Origin: Phycisphaerales bacterium
Lineage (GTDB): Bacteria > Planctomycetota > Phycisphaerae > Phycisphaerales > UBA1924
Reading direction: 5' to 3'
NCBI GenBank assembly: GCA_029260375.1
Contig: JAJDDI010000032.1
Location: forward strand, 1-62,212
Length of the DNA: 62,212 bases
The stretch's first letter is position 1. Each line of letters begins with the position of its first letter. The translations under genes were made by a program, and so were the position numbers. Of this stretch, positions 54,614-62,212 are shown piece after piece. Under the pieces are notes generated by a model. It worked only from the letters and a program-made list of their open reading frames with translations. It searched no databases and had not been told where the DNA came from.

Positions 54614-54966
54614 ATGATCGCAACCATCACCCAGACCCGCGCCCATCTCCCGCCCGACACCGACGAGCCCGCCCTCATCGCCGACTTCCTCGCGGCGGAC
54701 CTCCCCCTCCTCGCCCTCTGCGATCACCACGACATTGACATCGAAACCCTCTCCGCCTGGCTCGACGACCCGGCCACCCAGGCCCAACTCGCCGCCCTCG
54801 AGCGTGCCGCCCTCATCCGCGAGCGCCTCGTCACCGCCCAGGCCCGCGTCGCCGCGGCCACCCGTCTCCGCGACCTGACCCTCTTCCCCGCCGACTACGC
54901 CAACCGCGACTGCAAGCTCACCCCCGCCGCCGCCGAGACCGCCCGCAAAGCCGCAACGCGCCTCCT
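54614..54966 (+). pseudogene. Broken short protein gene with its 3' end replaced by a repeat
   Basis: The first 115 codons look coding: PALIADFLAADLPLLALCDH, SAWLDDPATQAQLAALERA, ending CKLTPAAAETARKAATRLLR. This is the pattern of a family of short planctomycete proteins that end soon after RKAA...LLR. Instead of a stop, the frame runs into a GGTGGGGCAGGCG-type repeat and on through the next gene. A copy of the bases coding TPAAAETARKAA lies at 56717-56752, as if the real 3' end had been moved 1.8 kb away. Confidence 0.5.
54919..54954 (+). repeat. 36-bp direct repeat, copy 1
   Basis: It is identical to 56717-56752; the pair flanks the Lnt-like gene. Confidence 0.95.
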
Positions 54967-54981
54967 CCGCCCCCCTCCCCC

Positions 54982-55005
54982 GGTGGGGCAGGCGTCCCGC
55001 CTGCC
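54982..55005. repeat. REP-like half-copy
   Basis: GGTGGGGCAGGCGTCCCGCC and four further bases match the copies at 13310 and 37454. Confidence 0.85.
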
Positions 55006-55146
55006 TTCTCCCGCTCCCCGACCTCTCCCCGCCCGGCCTGCGCCCGAAGTAAACTCCTCACACACGCCCCGCGCCCACCCCGTCCGGAGCGCCACCCCGG
55101 CGCCCGCGGGTGTCGGCGCTCTCGCGTGCCGGGGGACACTCGACAC

Positions 55147-56661
55147 ATGCCGACCCACGCGACGCGACCGTTTCCGATCAAGGACCACGCCAGCTACCTC
55201 TGGCTCTTGCTCGGCGCCGTCCTCGCCCTCTTCGCCTTCGGCCAGTGGGCCGTCCCCCTCGCCCCCTGGCTCGTCGTCGTCCTCTTCCTCCGCTTCACGC
55301 ACACCCAGAACCCGCTCCGCGGGTTCCTCGTCCTCTGTCTCGTCTACGGCGCGCTCACCGCGTTCAACTTCGAGCAACTCGTCCCGACCTCGCTGCTCCC
55401 CGCGCCCGCGCGCTACGTCGCGATCGTCGCCGGCTCGATCTCCGCGACCCTCCCGTTCCTGGCCAACCGCCTGGTCGCGCCCCGCATCAAGGGCCCCGCC
55501 GCGACCCTCGTCTTCCCGACCGTCGCGACGGCGTGGGAGTTTCTCACAATGCTCGCTAACCCGCTGGGCACGTTCGGCTCGGTGGCGTACAGCCAATACG
55601 GCAACCTGCCGCTCATGCAGGTCGTGTCTGTCACAGGGCTCGCGGGCCTGACATTCCTCATCACCTGGTTCGGCGCCACCGCGAACTGGGTCTGGGAGCA
55701 GCCACGCTCGTGGAGCGCCGTCCGCGGCGCAATCGCGACGTACGCCTTCGTCATGGGCGCCGTCCTGTTTGCGGGCGGGCTCCGCCTCGCGTTCGCAAAG
55801 ACCCCCGCCCAGACCATGCAGGTCGCGTCCTTCTCCGTGACGGGCGCCGGATCCGGCCCGGGCATCCGCTGGCTCGTCGAGAACGACCGCGACGCGTTCC
55901 GCGAGCGTTCCCTCGCGTCGCACGACCATTACCTCGCAGAAACGCGCCGCCAGGCCGACGCCGGCGCGCAGCTCATCCTCTGGCCCGAGGCCGCGGGCAT
56001 CTGCGCCAGCGAGGACGAACCCGCGCTCATCGAACGCGGGCGCCAGGCCGCCCGGGACAAAGCCATCTACCTCGCCATCCCCCTGTTCACCCACCACCCC
56101 GACGGCGAGGGCCGCCCCGAGAACAAGGTCATCATCATCGACCCCGCCGGCGACGTCGTGCTCGAACACTACAAGTTCGGCGGCAACCAGTTCGAGCACT
56201 CCGTCCTCGGCGACCGCCAGCTCAAGACCGTCCAGACTCCCGAAGCGACCATCGGCGCCGTCATCTGCTGGGACATGGATTTCCCCAGCGTCATGCGTCA
56301 GTCCGGACGCAACGGCACGGACATCCTCCTCGCCCCCGCCAACGACTGGAAAGCCGTCGCGACGACCCACGCGAACATGAGCGTGTTCCGCGCCGTCGAG
56401 AACGGCGTCTCCCTCGTCCGTCAGGCGAAGAACGGCCTGTCCATCGTGACCGACCCGTACGGGCGCACGCTCGCGACCATGGACCACTTCGCCGCGACCG
56501 ATCTGCTCATGGTCGCCCAGGTTCCGACGCAGGGCGTGCGGACCGTCTACGCGCTCATTGGCGACGCGTTCGCTTGGGCGACCGTCGCCAGCTCGGTGCT
56601 CTTCGTCGGCGTCGCGATCGTGGGGGGGCGGCGGACCAAGCCAGACGTAGATCCCGGGTAG
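55147..56661 (+). CDS. Apolipoprotein N-acyltransferase-like (nitrilase-fold) membrane enzyme
   Basis: The 504-residue protein has about seven N-terminal membrane helices (LLLGAVLALFAFGQW to VMGAVLFAGGLRLAFA), a periplasmic nitrilase domain (about 225-470) with the Glu-Lys-Cys triad in ILWPEAAG, EHYKFGG and VICWDMDFP, and a last helix. This is the Lnt plan: N-acylation of the lipoprotein Cys. Similarity is modest, so a variant acyltransferase is possible. The gene lies between 36-bp direct repeats. Confidence 0.85.
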   Translation: MPTHATRPFPIKDHASYLWLLLGAVLALFAFGQWAVPLAPWLVVVLFLRFTHTQNPLRGFLVLCLVYGALTAFNFEQLVPTSLLPAPARYVAIVAGSISATLPFLANRLVAPRIKGPAATLVFPTVATAWEFLTMLANPLGTFGSVAYSQYGNLPLMQVVSVTGLAGLTFLITWFGATANWVWEQPRSWSAVRGAIATYAFVMGAVLFAGGLRLAFAKTPAQTMQVASFSVTGAGSGPGIRWLVENDRDAFRERSLASHDHYLAETRRQADAGAQLILWPEAAGICASEDEPALIERGRQAARDKAIYLAIPLFTHHPDGEGRPENKVIIIDPAGDVVLEHYKFGGNQFEHSVLGDRQLKTVQTPEATIGAVICWDMDFPSVMRQSGRNGTDILLAPANDWKAVATTHANMSVFRAVENGVSLVRQAKNGLSIVTDPYGRTLATMDHFAATDLLMVAQVPTQGVRTVYALIGDAFAWATVASSVLFVGVAIVGGRRTKPDVDPG

Positions 56662-56716
56662 CCACGCCTTACCTCGGCGCCGCCCGCCCGGTACGCCGGC
56701 GCCATCGCCGCACCCA

Positions 56717-56752
56717 CACCCCCGCCGCCGCCGAGACCGCCCGCAAAGCCGC
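56717..56752 (+). repeat. 36-bp direct repeat, copy 2
   Basis: It is identical to 54919-54954. Downstream bases continue the reading TPAAAETARKAAAGLLRR expected of the broken gene. Confidence 0.95.
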
Positions 56753-56777
56753 CGCCGGGCTCTTGCGCAGGCCGGTG

Positions 56778-57236
56778 TCAGTCCCCGGGGTTGTTGCTCT
56801 TGCGCCCGCCGAGCGCGCCGCCCCCGAGCAGCACGCCGACCACGCCGATGATCGGGTTCGCGATCGCGACCCATCTGGGCTGGCGCGACTCGCTGGCGGC
56901 CTCGAACACCGGGATATCGGCCGGGCGTGCTCTCGTCGGCGCCTCCCGGCTGAACTGGTACGCCGCCTCGCCGATACCAAGCGCCAGCACGACAACTGCC
57001 AGCGCGGTCACCGCCCCTCGCTTCTTCGAGATCAGGCGGCACACCCACCCGCCCAGAAGCGCTGCCATGATCCCGATCGGGATCGTCAGCCCGACCCACA
57101 ACCCCGAGACCTCCCACGAGTCGGGCTTGTACGACCCGTCTGTCCCGAGCACGAGATACAACACCGTAAACGCCAAGCCAAGGAACACGGCCAGCGCCAC
57201 ATACCCACCGATCACACCAAGGATGTTCCGCAACAC
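56778..57236 (-). CDS. Small membrane protein, hypothetical
   Basis: The 152-residue protein has four helices: ILGVIGGYVALAVFLGLAFT, GLTIPIGIMAALLGGWVC, GAVTALAVVVLALGIG and NPIIGVVGVLLGGG, and a polar loop. The GTG at 57236 (MLRNILGVIGGYV) is preferred; GGGGG lies 7 bases before it. Function unknown. It is divergent from the hemolysin III gene. Confidence 0.65.
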   Translation of the reverse strand: MLRNILGVIGGYVALAVFLGLAFTVLYLVLGTDGSYKPDSWEVSGLWVGLTIPIGIMAALLGGWVCRLISKKRGAVTALAVVVLALGIGEAAYQFSREAPTRARPADIPVFEAASESRQPRWVAIANPIIGVVGVLLGGGALGGRKSNNPGD

Positions 57237-57337
57237 AAGCAGCCCCCTTTCGGTTGCTCGACCCACCGGGCCGATACCTATGGAATACCAGATACTCGCG
57301 CCGAGGAGGCGCCGGGAACGCCAAGATTCGCCGCACC

Positions 57338-57343
57338 TACAAT
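57338..57343 (+). promoter_or_regulatory. -10 box of a leaderless hemolysin III gene
   Basis: TACAAT ends 6 bases before GTG 57350. Confidence 0.45.
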
Positions 57344-57349
57344 CCAGAC

Positions 57350-58102
57350 GTGCTCATGCCCAATGATCCCGTCAGCGCATTCACCCACCTCGTCGGCGCC
57401 GTCGCCTTCGCTATCGCCGCCTTCTTCATGCTCCGGCGCGCCAACCCGCACGCCCGCCGCTGGTCACTGGCGGTCTTCGCCACCACCGCGATCCTCCTCC
57501 TGCTCTCGAGCACCCTCTTCCACTGGCTCCCCAGCGGGAGCAGCGGGCGCACCGTCGCGCAGCGCCTCGACCACGCCGCGATCTTCACGCTCATCGCCGG
57601 CACCTTCACGCCCATCCACGCGATCCTGTTCAAGGGCATCCTCCGCTGGGGCGTGCTCACCCTCATCTGGACCGCCGCGATCGCGGGGCTCGTGCTCAAA
57701 GTTGTCTTCTTCAACGACGTCCCCGAGGCGCTGGGCGTCAGCGCGTACCTGGCGCTGGGCTGGGTGGGGCTCTTCTCGATGGCGCTCATCTTCTGGCGCT
57801 GGGGCGCGCGGTACGTCTCCCCGATGGTCCTGGGCGGCCTCGCCTACACCGTCGGCGCCATGTGCGAGTTCACCGGCCAGCCCACCCTCGTCACCGACGT
57901 CATCAAGTCCCACGAGGTCTTCCACCTAGCCGTCCTCGTCGGGCTCGGCTGCCACTGGATGTTCGTCCGGCGCATCGCCTCGGGCAAGCCCCCAGCCCGG
58001 GTGAGACGCGCCCAGAGCCCGAGAACTCACGATACAAACCGACCGGCCACCGCCCAATCACCCCCCGATTCCCGGATCGACGCCGATCAGTCCGCGGCCT
58101 GA
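57350..58102 (+). CDS. Hemolysin III (YqfA/PAQR) family membrane protein
   Basis: The 250-residue, seven-helix protein has the PAQR-type metal-site residues: SSTLFHWLP (about 56-64), LDHAAIF (about 78) and SHEVFHLAVLVGLGCHWMF (about 188-206). Bacterial members are of uncertain function; animal relatives are ceramidase-like receptors. The GTG at 57350 fits a leaderless message; ATG 57356 is two codons later. A polar tail of about 35 residues ends it. Confidence 0.88.
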   Translation: MLMPNDPVSAFTHLVGAVAFAIAAFFMLRRANPHARRWSLAVFATTAILLLLSSTLFHWLPSGSSGRTVAQRLDHAAIFTLIAGTFTPIHAILFKGILRWGVLTLIWTAAIAGLVLKVVFFNDVPEALGVSAYLALGWVGLFSMALIFWRWGARYVSPMVLGGLAYTVGAMCEFTGQPTLVTDVIKSHEVFHLAVLVGLGCHWMFVRRIASGKPPARVRRAQSPRTHDTNRPATAQSPPDSRIDADQSAA

Positions 58103-58121
58103 CGTCGATAATGACGCAGCC

Positions 58122-58958
58122 ATGCCCGCCTCCCCGACCATCCCCGACACACTCTTCCACCTCCCCTCGGGCGAGCACCTCTTCCGCGTCGAGCTGCCCT
58201 TCGCCGACGTCATCGTCGGCCTGGCCTGCTCCCCCTTGCGCGAGGGATCCGAGGACGTGGCGATGGTCATCCCCATCGGCGCCCGCGCCGCGCTGCTCGC
58301 CATCGCCGACGGCGCCGGCGGGCACGACAACGGCGCCCACGCCGCCACCCTCACCCTCACCGCCCTCCGCGACGCCGCCGAACACCTCGACCTCGCCCCC
58401 GGCGAGACCGCCCGCCCGACGATCGTCACCGCGATCGAAGCGGCCAACCACGCCCTGGTCGAAGCCGCGAGCGATTCGGCCTGCACGCTCGTCATCGCCG
58501 AGATCAATGACGCGGTCGTGAGCGCCTACCACGCCGGCGACGCCCAGGCCATGATCACCGGCCAGCGCGGACGCCTCAAGCACGTGACCACCGCCCACTC
58601 CCCCGTGCACGCCCTGCACGAGTCGGGGCAGATCGACGAGCACGCCGCCCTCACGCACGAGGACCGCCACCTGGTGTCCAACCTGGTGGGCGACCCCGAG
58701 ATGCACATCGAGGTCGGCGCCGGCATCCGCATGTCCAAGCGCGACACGCTCCTGCTCGCCTCGGACGGGTTGTTCGACAACTTCACGATCGAGGAGATCG
58801 CCGACCGTATCCGCATCGGCGCGATCGATCGCGCTGGCGAGGAGCTGATGCGTCAGACGCGAGAGCGGATGACCGACCCCGAGCCCGGGCGCCCGTCCAA
58901 GGCCGACGACCTGAGCTTCGTGCTCTACCGCCCGTCCCACTCAAAGCGTTCGAGGTGA
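58122..58958 (+). CDS. PP2C-type serine/threonine phosphatase
   Basis: The 278-residue metal-dependent phosphatase has ADGAGGHDNGAHAA (motif with metal Asp, about 67-80), YHAGDAQAMITG (about 139), DTLLLASDGLFDNFTIEEIA (about 208) and SKADDLSFVLYR (about 260, last metal Asp). The first residues lack the usual RxxNEDR but SEDVAMVIP may stand in. Its end overlaps the convergent kinase gene by 34 bases, so the two probably act on the same targets. Confidence 0.85.
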   Translation: MPASPTIPDTLFHLPSGEHLFRVELPFADVIVGLACSPLREGSEDVAMVIPIGARAALLAIADGAGGHDNGAHAATLTLTALRDAAEHLDLAPGETARPTIVTAIEAANHALVEAASDSACTLVIAEINDAVVSAYHAGDAQAMITGQRGRLKHVTTAHSPVHALHESGQIDEHAALTHEDRHLVSNLVGDPEMHIEVGAGIRMSKRDTLLLASDGLFDNFTIEEIADRIRIGAIDRAGEELMRQTRERMTDPEPGRPSKADDLSFVLYRPSHSKRSR

Positions 58959-59662
58959 CGCCGGAGCCTGTCGGCGGTGGGGAAGCGTTCGAGGATGAGC
59001 CCGCGGCGCAGGCCCCGGCAGATGTCCTTGACCCACTGCGGCTGCGACGGGTAGCGCGCTTTGCCGCCGAGGGACTCGTAGAAGAGCCGGATCAGATCGA
59101 CCACGTCGGTGCGCCGCCCGTCGCGGACGCCCTTGGCGGTGGCGAGCATATCGACCATGTGGACCTCGAAGCGGACGCCGCGCCGGGTGACGAGGACGTT
59201 GCCCTCGTGCAGGTCGCCGTGGTATTCGCCGGCGTTGTGGATCTCGTCGATGGCGGCGGCGAGGGTGTGCAGGAGTGTCGCGGCCTCGAAGGGGTGGAAG
59301 CGTTTGCCGGGCTGGAGCTTGATCAGGTCCTCGAGCGGGCGCCCGTGGACGAGCTGGCTGACGAGACCTGTGATTTTCTGGCCCTTGAACTGGAAGCGTT
59401 CGGTGTGGTGGTAGCGGATGACCGAGCGGCAGTCAGAGAGGCGGTCGAGCTTGAGCGCGTAGGTGCGCAGGGCCTCGTCGTTCTCGTTGCGCTTGGGGTA
59501 GAAGAGCTTGACGGCCCGGTGGATGCCCGTGCCCGTCTCGGTGACGCGGTAGACCTCGCCCTCCCAGCCGGCGCCGAGCTTGTCCTCGACGATGTACTTG
59601 CCCGCGATCCGCCGCCCCTCGGGCAGGTCGAAGCTGTCGATGGTCTGGCGGCGGCTGGTCAT
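58925..59662 (-). CDS. Serine/threonine protein kinase, short
   Basis: The 245-residue single-domain kinase has the glycine loop LGAGWEGEVYRV (about 28-39), Lys in AVKLFYPK (about 50), catalytic loop YHGDLHEGNVLV (about 147) and a DFG-equivalent VDMLATAKG (Asp-Met-Leu). HGD in place of HRD marks a non-RD kinase. The usual C-terminal sensor and membrane helix are absent. A TACGAT box (59671-59676 on the complement) ends 8 bases before the ATG. It is convergent with the PP2C gene. Confidence 0.88.
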   Translation of the reverse strand: MTSRRQTIDSFDLPEGRRIAGKYIVEDKLGAGWEGEVYRVTETGTGIHRAVKLFYPKRNENDEALRTYALKLDRLSDCRSVIRYHHTERFQFKGQKITGLVSQLVHGRPLEDLIKLQPGKRFHPFEAATLLHTLAAAIDEIHNAGEYHGDLHEGNVLVTRRGVRFEVHMVDMLATAKGVRDGRRTDVVDLIRLFYESLGGKARYPSQPQWVKDICRGLRRGLILERFPTADRLRRHLERFEWDGR

Positions 59663-59670
59663 GCGGGGGG

Positions 59671-59676
59671 ATCGTA
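59671..59676 (-). promoter_or_regulatory. -10 box of the kinase gene
   Basis: TACGAT on the minus strand ends 8 bases before ATG 59662, again suggesting a leaderless message. Confidence 0.4.
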
Positions 59677-59713
59677 GGAGTGGGGCTGTCGGGAGTAGGC
59701 GATCGTCGCAGCG

Positions 59714-59790
59714 GGAGGATACGGAGGGAACGGAGAACGCGGAGCCCCTCACCCCGGCCCTCTCCCCGAGGGGGAGAGGGAGGGAAGGGT
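59714..59790. repeat. Mixed repeat region: GGAG units and GGGGGAGAGGGAGGG element
   Basis: Purine-rich ACGGAGGGAACGGAGAACGC (59725-59744) resembles the arms at 30162. It runs into CCCTCACCCCGGCCCTCTCC (59747-59766) and GGGGGAGAGGGAGGGA, the reverse-orientation relative of 28661. Confidence 0.6.
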
Positions 59791-59793
59791 TGC

Positions 59794-59799
59794 TACGAT
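59794..59799 (+). promoter_or_regulatory. -10 box of the DUF1272 gene
   Basis: TACGAT ends 5 bases before GTG 59805. Confidence 0.4.
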
Positions 59800-59804
59800 C
59801 TTGC

Positions 59805-60020
59805 GTGGCACTCGAGATGAAAGAAGGATGCGAGCGCTGTAGCGCTTCGCTCGCGCAAGATGGTGAGGCCTCCATCTGTTGGCACGAGTGCACCTTCTGC
59901 CCGGCGTGCACGGGCGCGATGGACCGGCTCTGCCCGAACTGCGGCGGGGAGCTGGTCCCCAGGCCCAGGCGGGCGCCCGAGGCCGGATCCCGCGTTGGGT
60001 TGGGGCGGGAAGAAACCTGA
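59805..60020 (+). CDS. DUF1272 small zinc-ribbon-like protein
   Basis: The 71-residue protein reads MALEMKEGCERCSASLAQDG, then CWHECTFCPACTGAMDRLCP, then NCGGELVPRPRR. The CxxC pairs (CERC, CTFCPAC, CPNC) form one or two zinc sites, and the pattern up to LVPRPRR is the DUF1272 hallmark. The role is unknown. The GTG start fits the box five bases upstream. OsmC follows closely, hinting at a redox link. Confidence 0.88.
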   Translation: MALEMKEGCERCSASLAQDGEASICWHECTFCPACTGAMDRLCPNCGGELVPRPRRAPEAGSRVGLGREET

Positions 60021-60030
60021 CGCCGGCGGG

Positions 60031-60036
60031 TATTGT
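60031..60036 (+). promoter_or_regulatory. -10 box of the osmC-like gene
   Basis: TATTGT ends 6 bases before ATG 60043. Confidence 0.4.
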
Positions 60037-60042
60037 GTTGGC

Positions 60043-60495
60043 ATGAGCACAACCAACACAGACGCGGGATCGGGCGTGGTGATCGACCTGGGGCGGGAGC
60101 ACTACCGGACGGAGATCGTCGCGGCGGGGCACGCGTTGCTCGCCGACGAGCCGGAGGCGGCGGGGGGGACCAACGCCGGGCCGGGGCCCTACGAGCTGCT
60201 GCTCTCGGCGGTGGGGGCGTGCAAGGCGATGACGCTGCGGATGTACGCCGACCGCAAGGGCTGGCCCCTGGAGCGTGTCGTGCTCTCGCTGCGTCACGAC
60301 CGGCGGCACGGCGCGGACTGCGAGCACTGCGACGACCCCAAGGCGAGGCTGGACCACATCGACGTGGAGATCCAGCTGGTGGGTGAGCTCGACGACGCGC
60401 AGCGGGCGAGGCTGATGGAGATCGCCGACCGATGCCCGGTGCACCGGACGATTACGGGCGATCTGCGGTTCACGACCGAGCTGGTCGGGGGCTAG
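60043..60495 (+). CDS. OsmC family peroxidase-like protein
   Basis: The 150-residue protein has the OsmC fold with the two reactive cysteines: LLSAVGACKAMTLRMYADRK (about 52-71) and IADRCPVHRTIT (about 127). Such proteins reduce organic hydroperoxides or handle thiol stress. The N-terminal GGTNAGPGPYELL is typical. It probably works in the cytoplasm alongside the catalase for peroxide defence. Confidence 0.93.
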   Translation: MSTTNTDAGSGVVIDLGREHYRTEIVAAGHALLADEPEAAGGTNAGPGPYELLLSAVGACKAMTLRMYADRKGWPLERVVLSLRHDRRHGADCEHCDDPKARLDHIDVEIQLVGELDDAQRARLMEIADRCPVHRTITGDLRFTTELVGG

Positions 60496-60510
60496 GTTCT
60501 GTCGGACGGA

Positions 60511-60592
60511 TTGGCGGGACGGGCTTCCAGTCTGTCGGGGCGCCCACGCCTGACCGGGATGACGGGCAGGATGCCCGTCCCACCGGTTCTTG
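60511..60592. repeat. Degenerate REP-like element after osmC
   Basis: GGCGGGACGGGCTTCCAGTC (60513-60532) and GACGGGCAGGATGCCCGTCC (60561-60580), ending CACCGG, are diverged versions of the invertible GGGACGGGC repeats. They lie between convergent genes. Confidence 0.6.
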
Positions 60593-60612
60593 GTGGATTC
60601 GTCAATCAGAAC

Positions 60613-61689
60613 CTAGACCAGCGCCGGGTTTGGCAGCTCGTCGGGCAGGTCGATGGCGCCCGCGTGCTGGTCGAGCCAGTCGCGCGCCTCGTGGATCTCG
60701 GGTTCGAGCGAGGCCTTGGTCTGCGCGCGTTTGGCCTGGTACGCCCCGTGATCAAAGGCCTTGGTCGGGTCCTTGGAGTCGGCGTTGAAGACCGGTCCCT
60801 CGACGATCTTCTTGACGGTCCGGTCCGAGAGGTTCAGGCGGAACTGCGCGGCGACGGCGTGGATGACAGCGCTGGGGCGCGTGAAGATGAGGGCGGCGTC
60901 GAGGGTGGCGCTGCGCCCCTCGTGGTCACGAAGCTCTTGCAGGTACGTCCGGATCTGCCCGAGCCAGACGTAGGCGGCGGCCTGGGGCGGGGTGAGCGCG
61001 TCGGTCTCGACCGAGTCGAGGGCGCCCGCGAGATCGACCCGCGCTCGGGGGAGCATGCCCGCTACGTAGTTTCGGCGGGCGTCGTTCTTGAGCATCGCGA
61101 CGACGAAGTCGTCGATGCGTGAGTAGAGCAGCACGGCGCGGCTCTGCCCGCTCGACGAGAGGATCGGGCCGATCAGGTTGTTGCAGGAGTCGCTGGGCTT
61201 GATCAGTGCGATCTCGCCGGGCGACCACGTGCGCGCCAGCAGCGTGGTCGCGATCGCCAGCGAGGCGTCGAAGAGATCCTGGTTGACCTTGACGGGCGAG
61301 GCGGCGCCGGATGCCTGGTCGCGCCGGATGCACGCGAGCTGGTGCAGCGGCGCGGGCTCCTTGAGCGCGAAGCTGGTCCCGGGGAGCTCGAGGCAGCGGC
61401 TCAGCAGGGTGGACCCGCAGAACGCGGTGTGGAAGAGATGGTTGACGGGCGGGTCGCGGCGCGCGTCCCGCGCCAGGCGCTGGGCCAGGGGGGCGAGGGG
61501 CACGGTCATCGCCCGGGCGTCGGCGACTTTGGTGCGGTCGTCGAGGAATGTCGATTCGCGATAGGTCTCGCGCGTCATGCGGACGAGCAGGGCGACGCGC
61601 CGGGCGAAGTCGAACTGGCGAGGGAAGAGCGCCGGCGAGGCGAGCAGGTCGGGCTCGCCGGGGGCGGGGTTCTTGGGTCGTGGGGGCAT
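60613..61689 (-). CDS. Sulfotransferase-like P-loop protein
   Basis: The 358-residue protein shows a PAPS-type P-loop region NHLFHTAFCGSTLLSRCLEL (about 83-102) followed by SFALKEPAPLHQLA, and later IALIKPSDSCNNL and SRAVLLYSRIDDFVVAMLKN (about 187-206), which matches the 3'-phosphate-binding part of sulfotransferases. The C-terminal half is helical. Substrate unknown. It is cytoplasmic by appearance. Confidence 0.65.
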   Translation of the reverse strand: MPPRPKNPAPGEPDLLASPALFPRQFDFARRVALLVRMTRETYRESTFLDDRTKVADARAMTVPLAPLAQRLARDARRDPPVNHLFHTAFCGSTLLSRCLELPGTSFALKEPAPLHQLACIRRDQASGAASPVKVNQDLFDASLAIATTLLARTWSPGEIALIKPSDSCNNLIGPILSSSGQSRAVLLYSRIDDFVVAMLKNDARRNYVAGMLPRARVDLAGALDSVETDALTPPQAAAYVWLGQIRTYLQELRDHEGRSATLDAALIFTRPSAVIHAVAAQFRLNLSDRTVKKIVEGPVFNADSKDPTKAFDHGAYQAKRAQTKASLEPEIHEARDWLDQHAGAIDLPDELPNPALV

Positions 61690-61703
61690 GGCGGATTGTT
61701 GCG

Positions 61704-62212
61704 CTAGGGAACGAGGTCGGCGACGCCGCCCAGATCGAGCCTGGAGCCGGTGAGCCGCTTGACGATCTCGATGCCGTCGGCGGTGTCGGGTGCGAAGACG
61801 CCTGAGGCGGAGTCCAGGCGCCAGGCGTGCGTGCCCGCGCCCGCGTCGGCGCCGTCCACGCGGAGGGTGTTGAGCTTGTTCTCGCGGTTGAAAGGGACCT
61901 TGTCGAGGTAGGGGCCCAAGGGCGTGGCGCCGGAGGTTGTGCCGTTGGTGTTGGTCTCGAGCAGGAGGCGCTTCACGACGGCGGACGCGGAGACGGGATC
62001 GCCGGCGCGGTCGAGCCCGATGCCCAGCCCGGCGTGCTCGGCGGCGAAGAGCTCGCCCGCGGTCTGGAGCTCGCGCCAGTCCTTGAGCATGGCCGCCTGG
62101 CTCGCGTTGCCCGCGGAGGCGGAGACGCGGGGGATGGCGATGGCGCCGATGATGGCGAGGATGGCGACCACGATCACGAGCTCGACGAGGGAGAACGCGT
62201 TGCGTCGCCGAG
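61704..62212 (-). CDS. Type II secretion / type IV pilin-like prepilin (5' end missing)
   Basis: The frame runs off the window edge. The visible N-terminus RRRNAFSLVELVIVVAILAI is a class III signal: basic leader, Phe at +1, Glu at +5 and a hydrophobic helix, with Ala instead of Gly at -1. The rest (about 155 residues) has a GspG/GspH-like globular part with ATPLGPYLDKVPFNREN. It is a pseudopilin for a secretion system or a type IV pilus. The start codon is outside the window. Confidence 0.85.
   Translation of the reverse strand, partial: RRRNAFSLVELVIVVAILAIIGAIAIPRVSASAGNASQAAMLKDWRELQTAGELFAAEHAGLGIGLDRAGDPVSASAVVKRLLLETNTNGTTSGATPLGPYLDKVPFNRENKLNTLRVDGADAGAGTHAWRLDSASGVFAPDTADGIEIVKRLTGSRLDLGGVADLVP

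Noticed and set aside
54895..57336. 813-codon minus-strand frame across the Lnt-like gene
   Set aside because: The composition is typical of an antisense shadow; the Lnt triad on the plus strand shows the true coding strand.

Overview
The window reads as a chromosomal segment of a GC-rich planctomycete, most likely of the Phycisphaerae type. This is inferred from gene content and style: a MoxR/DUF58/VWA-protein operon coupled to an ABC exporter, a histone H1-like Hc1 protein, FtsW-MurG without neighbouring PBP genes, many GTG/TTG starts, 4-base ATGA/GTGA start-stop overlaps, and numerous palindromic repeats built on cores such as GGCGTCCCGCC. Two AT-richer patches (about 29.2-30.06 kb and 51.6-54.5 kb) stand out from the background; 60-base samples gave about 45-55% GC against about 67% nearby.

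Layout. 0-13.3 kb, mostly plus strand: a stand-alone MshEN-domain protein, rimO, ftsW-murG, an unknown protein plus a diguanylate cyclase, a HAD phosphatase with rsmA, a kinase-fold protein, a 54-residue Hc1 histone-like protein, a FabZ-like dehydratase, a UvrC-like protein and mannose-6-phosphate isomerase. 13.4-20.4 kb: a DegT aminotransferase, a probable terminated structured RNA, a secreted DUF11 protein, then (minus strand) M24 peptidase-accB-[four-helix-bundle element]-accC. 20.5-37.4 kb: a plus-strand run of tightly overlapping genes: ABC permease, NHL lipoprotein, giant VWA protein, MoxR ATPase, two small lipoproteins, DUF58, a foreign-looking lipoprotein, BatA-like VWA protein, a large membrane protein and an ABC ATPase/permease pair. 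This looks like one envelope chaperone/export machine. 37.5-46.9 kb: nitroreductase, a 964-residue secreted protein, methyltransferase, two DinB-fold proteins, a TetR/SDR pair with shared operators, a secreted propeller-like protein and an alpha/beta hydrolase. 46.9-51.6 kb: catalase, DUF454 protein, TPP riboswitch and thiC. 51.6-54.5 kb: an AT-rich four-gene operon (SocA/YwgA-like winged-helix protein, 3-TM protein, PD-(D/E)XK nuclease, large unknown protein), the best candidate for a defence or toxin-antitoxin system. 54.6-62.2 kb: a broken gene, an Lnt-like acyltransferase between direct repeats, hemolysin III, a PP2C phosphatase convergent with a kinase, DUF1272, OsmC, a sulfotransferase-like protein and a truncated prepilin.

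The most unusual signals are: palindromic repeats inserted in frame inside conserved genes (rimO, DUF58, thiC twice); an intervening-sequence-like element with 21-base inverted repeats between accB and accC; a 63-bp duplication around a foreign lipoprotein; the AT-rich nuclease island; a terminated structured RNA candidate; and repeated placement of -10 boxes 5-9 bases before start codons, which suggests widespread leaderless transcripts. Function calls come from motif recognition by eye only; no database search was run.
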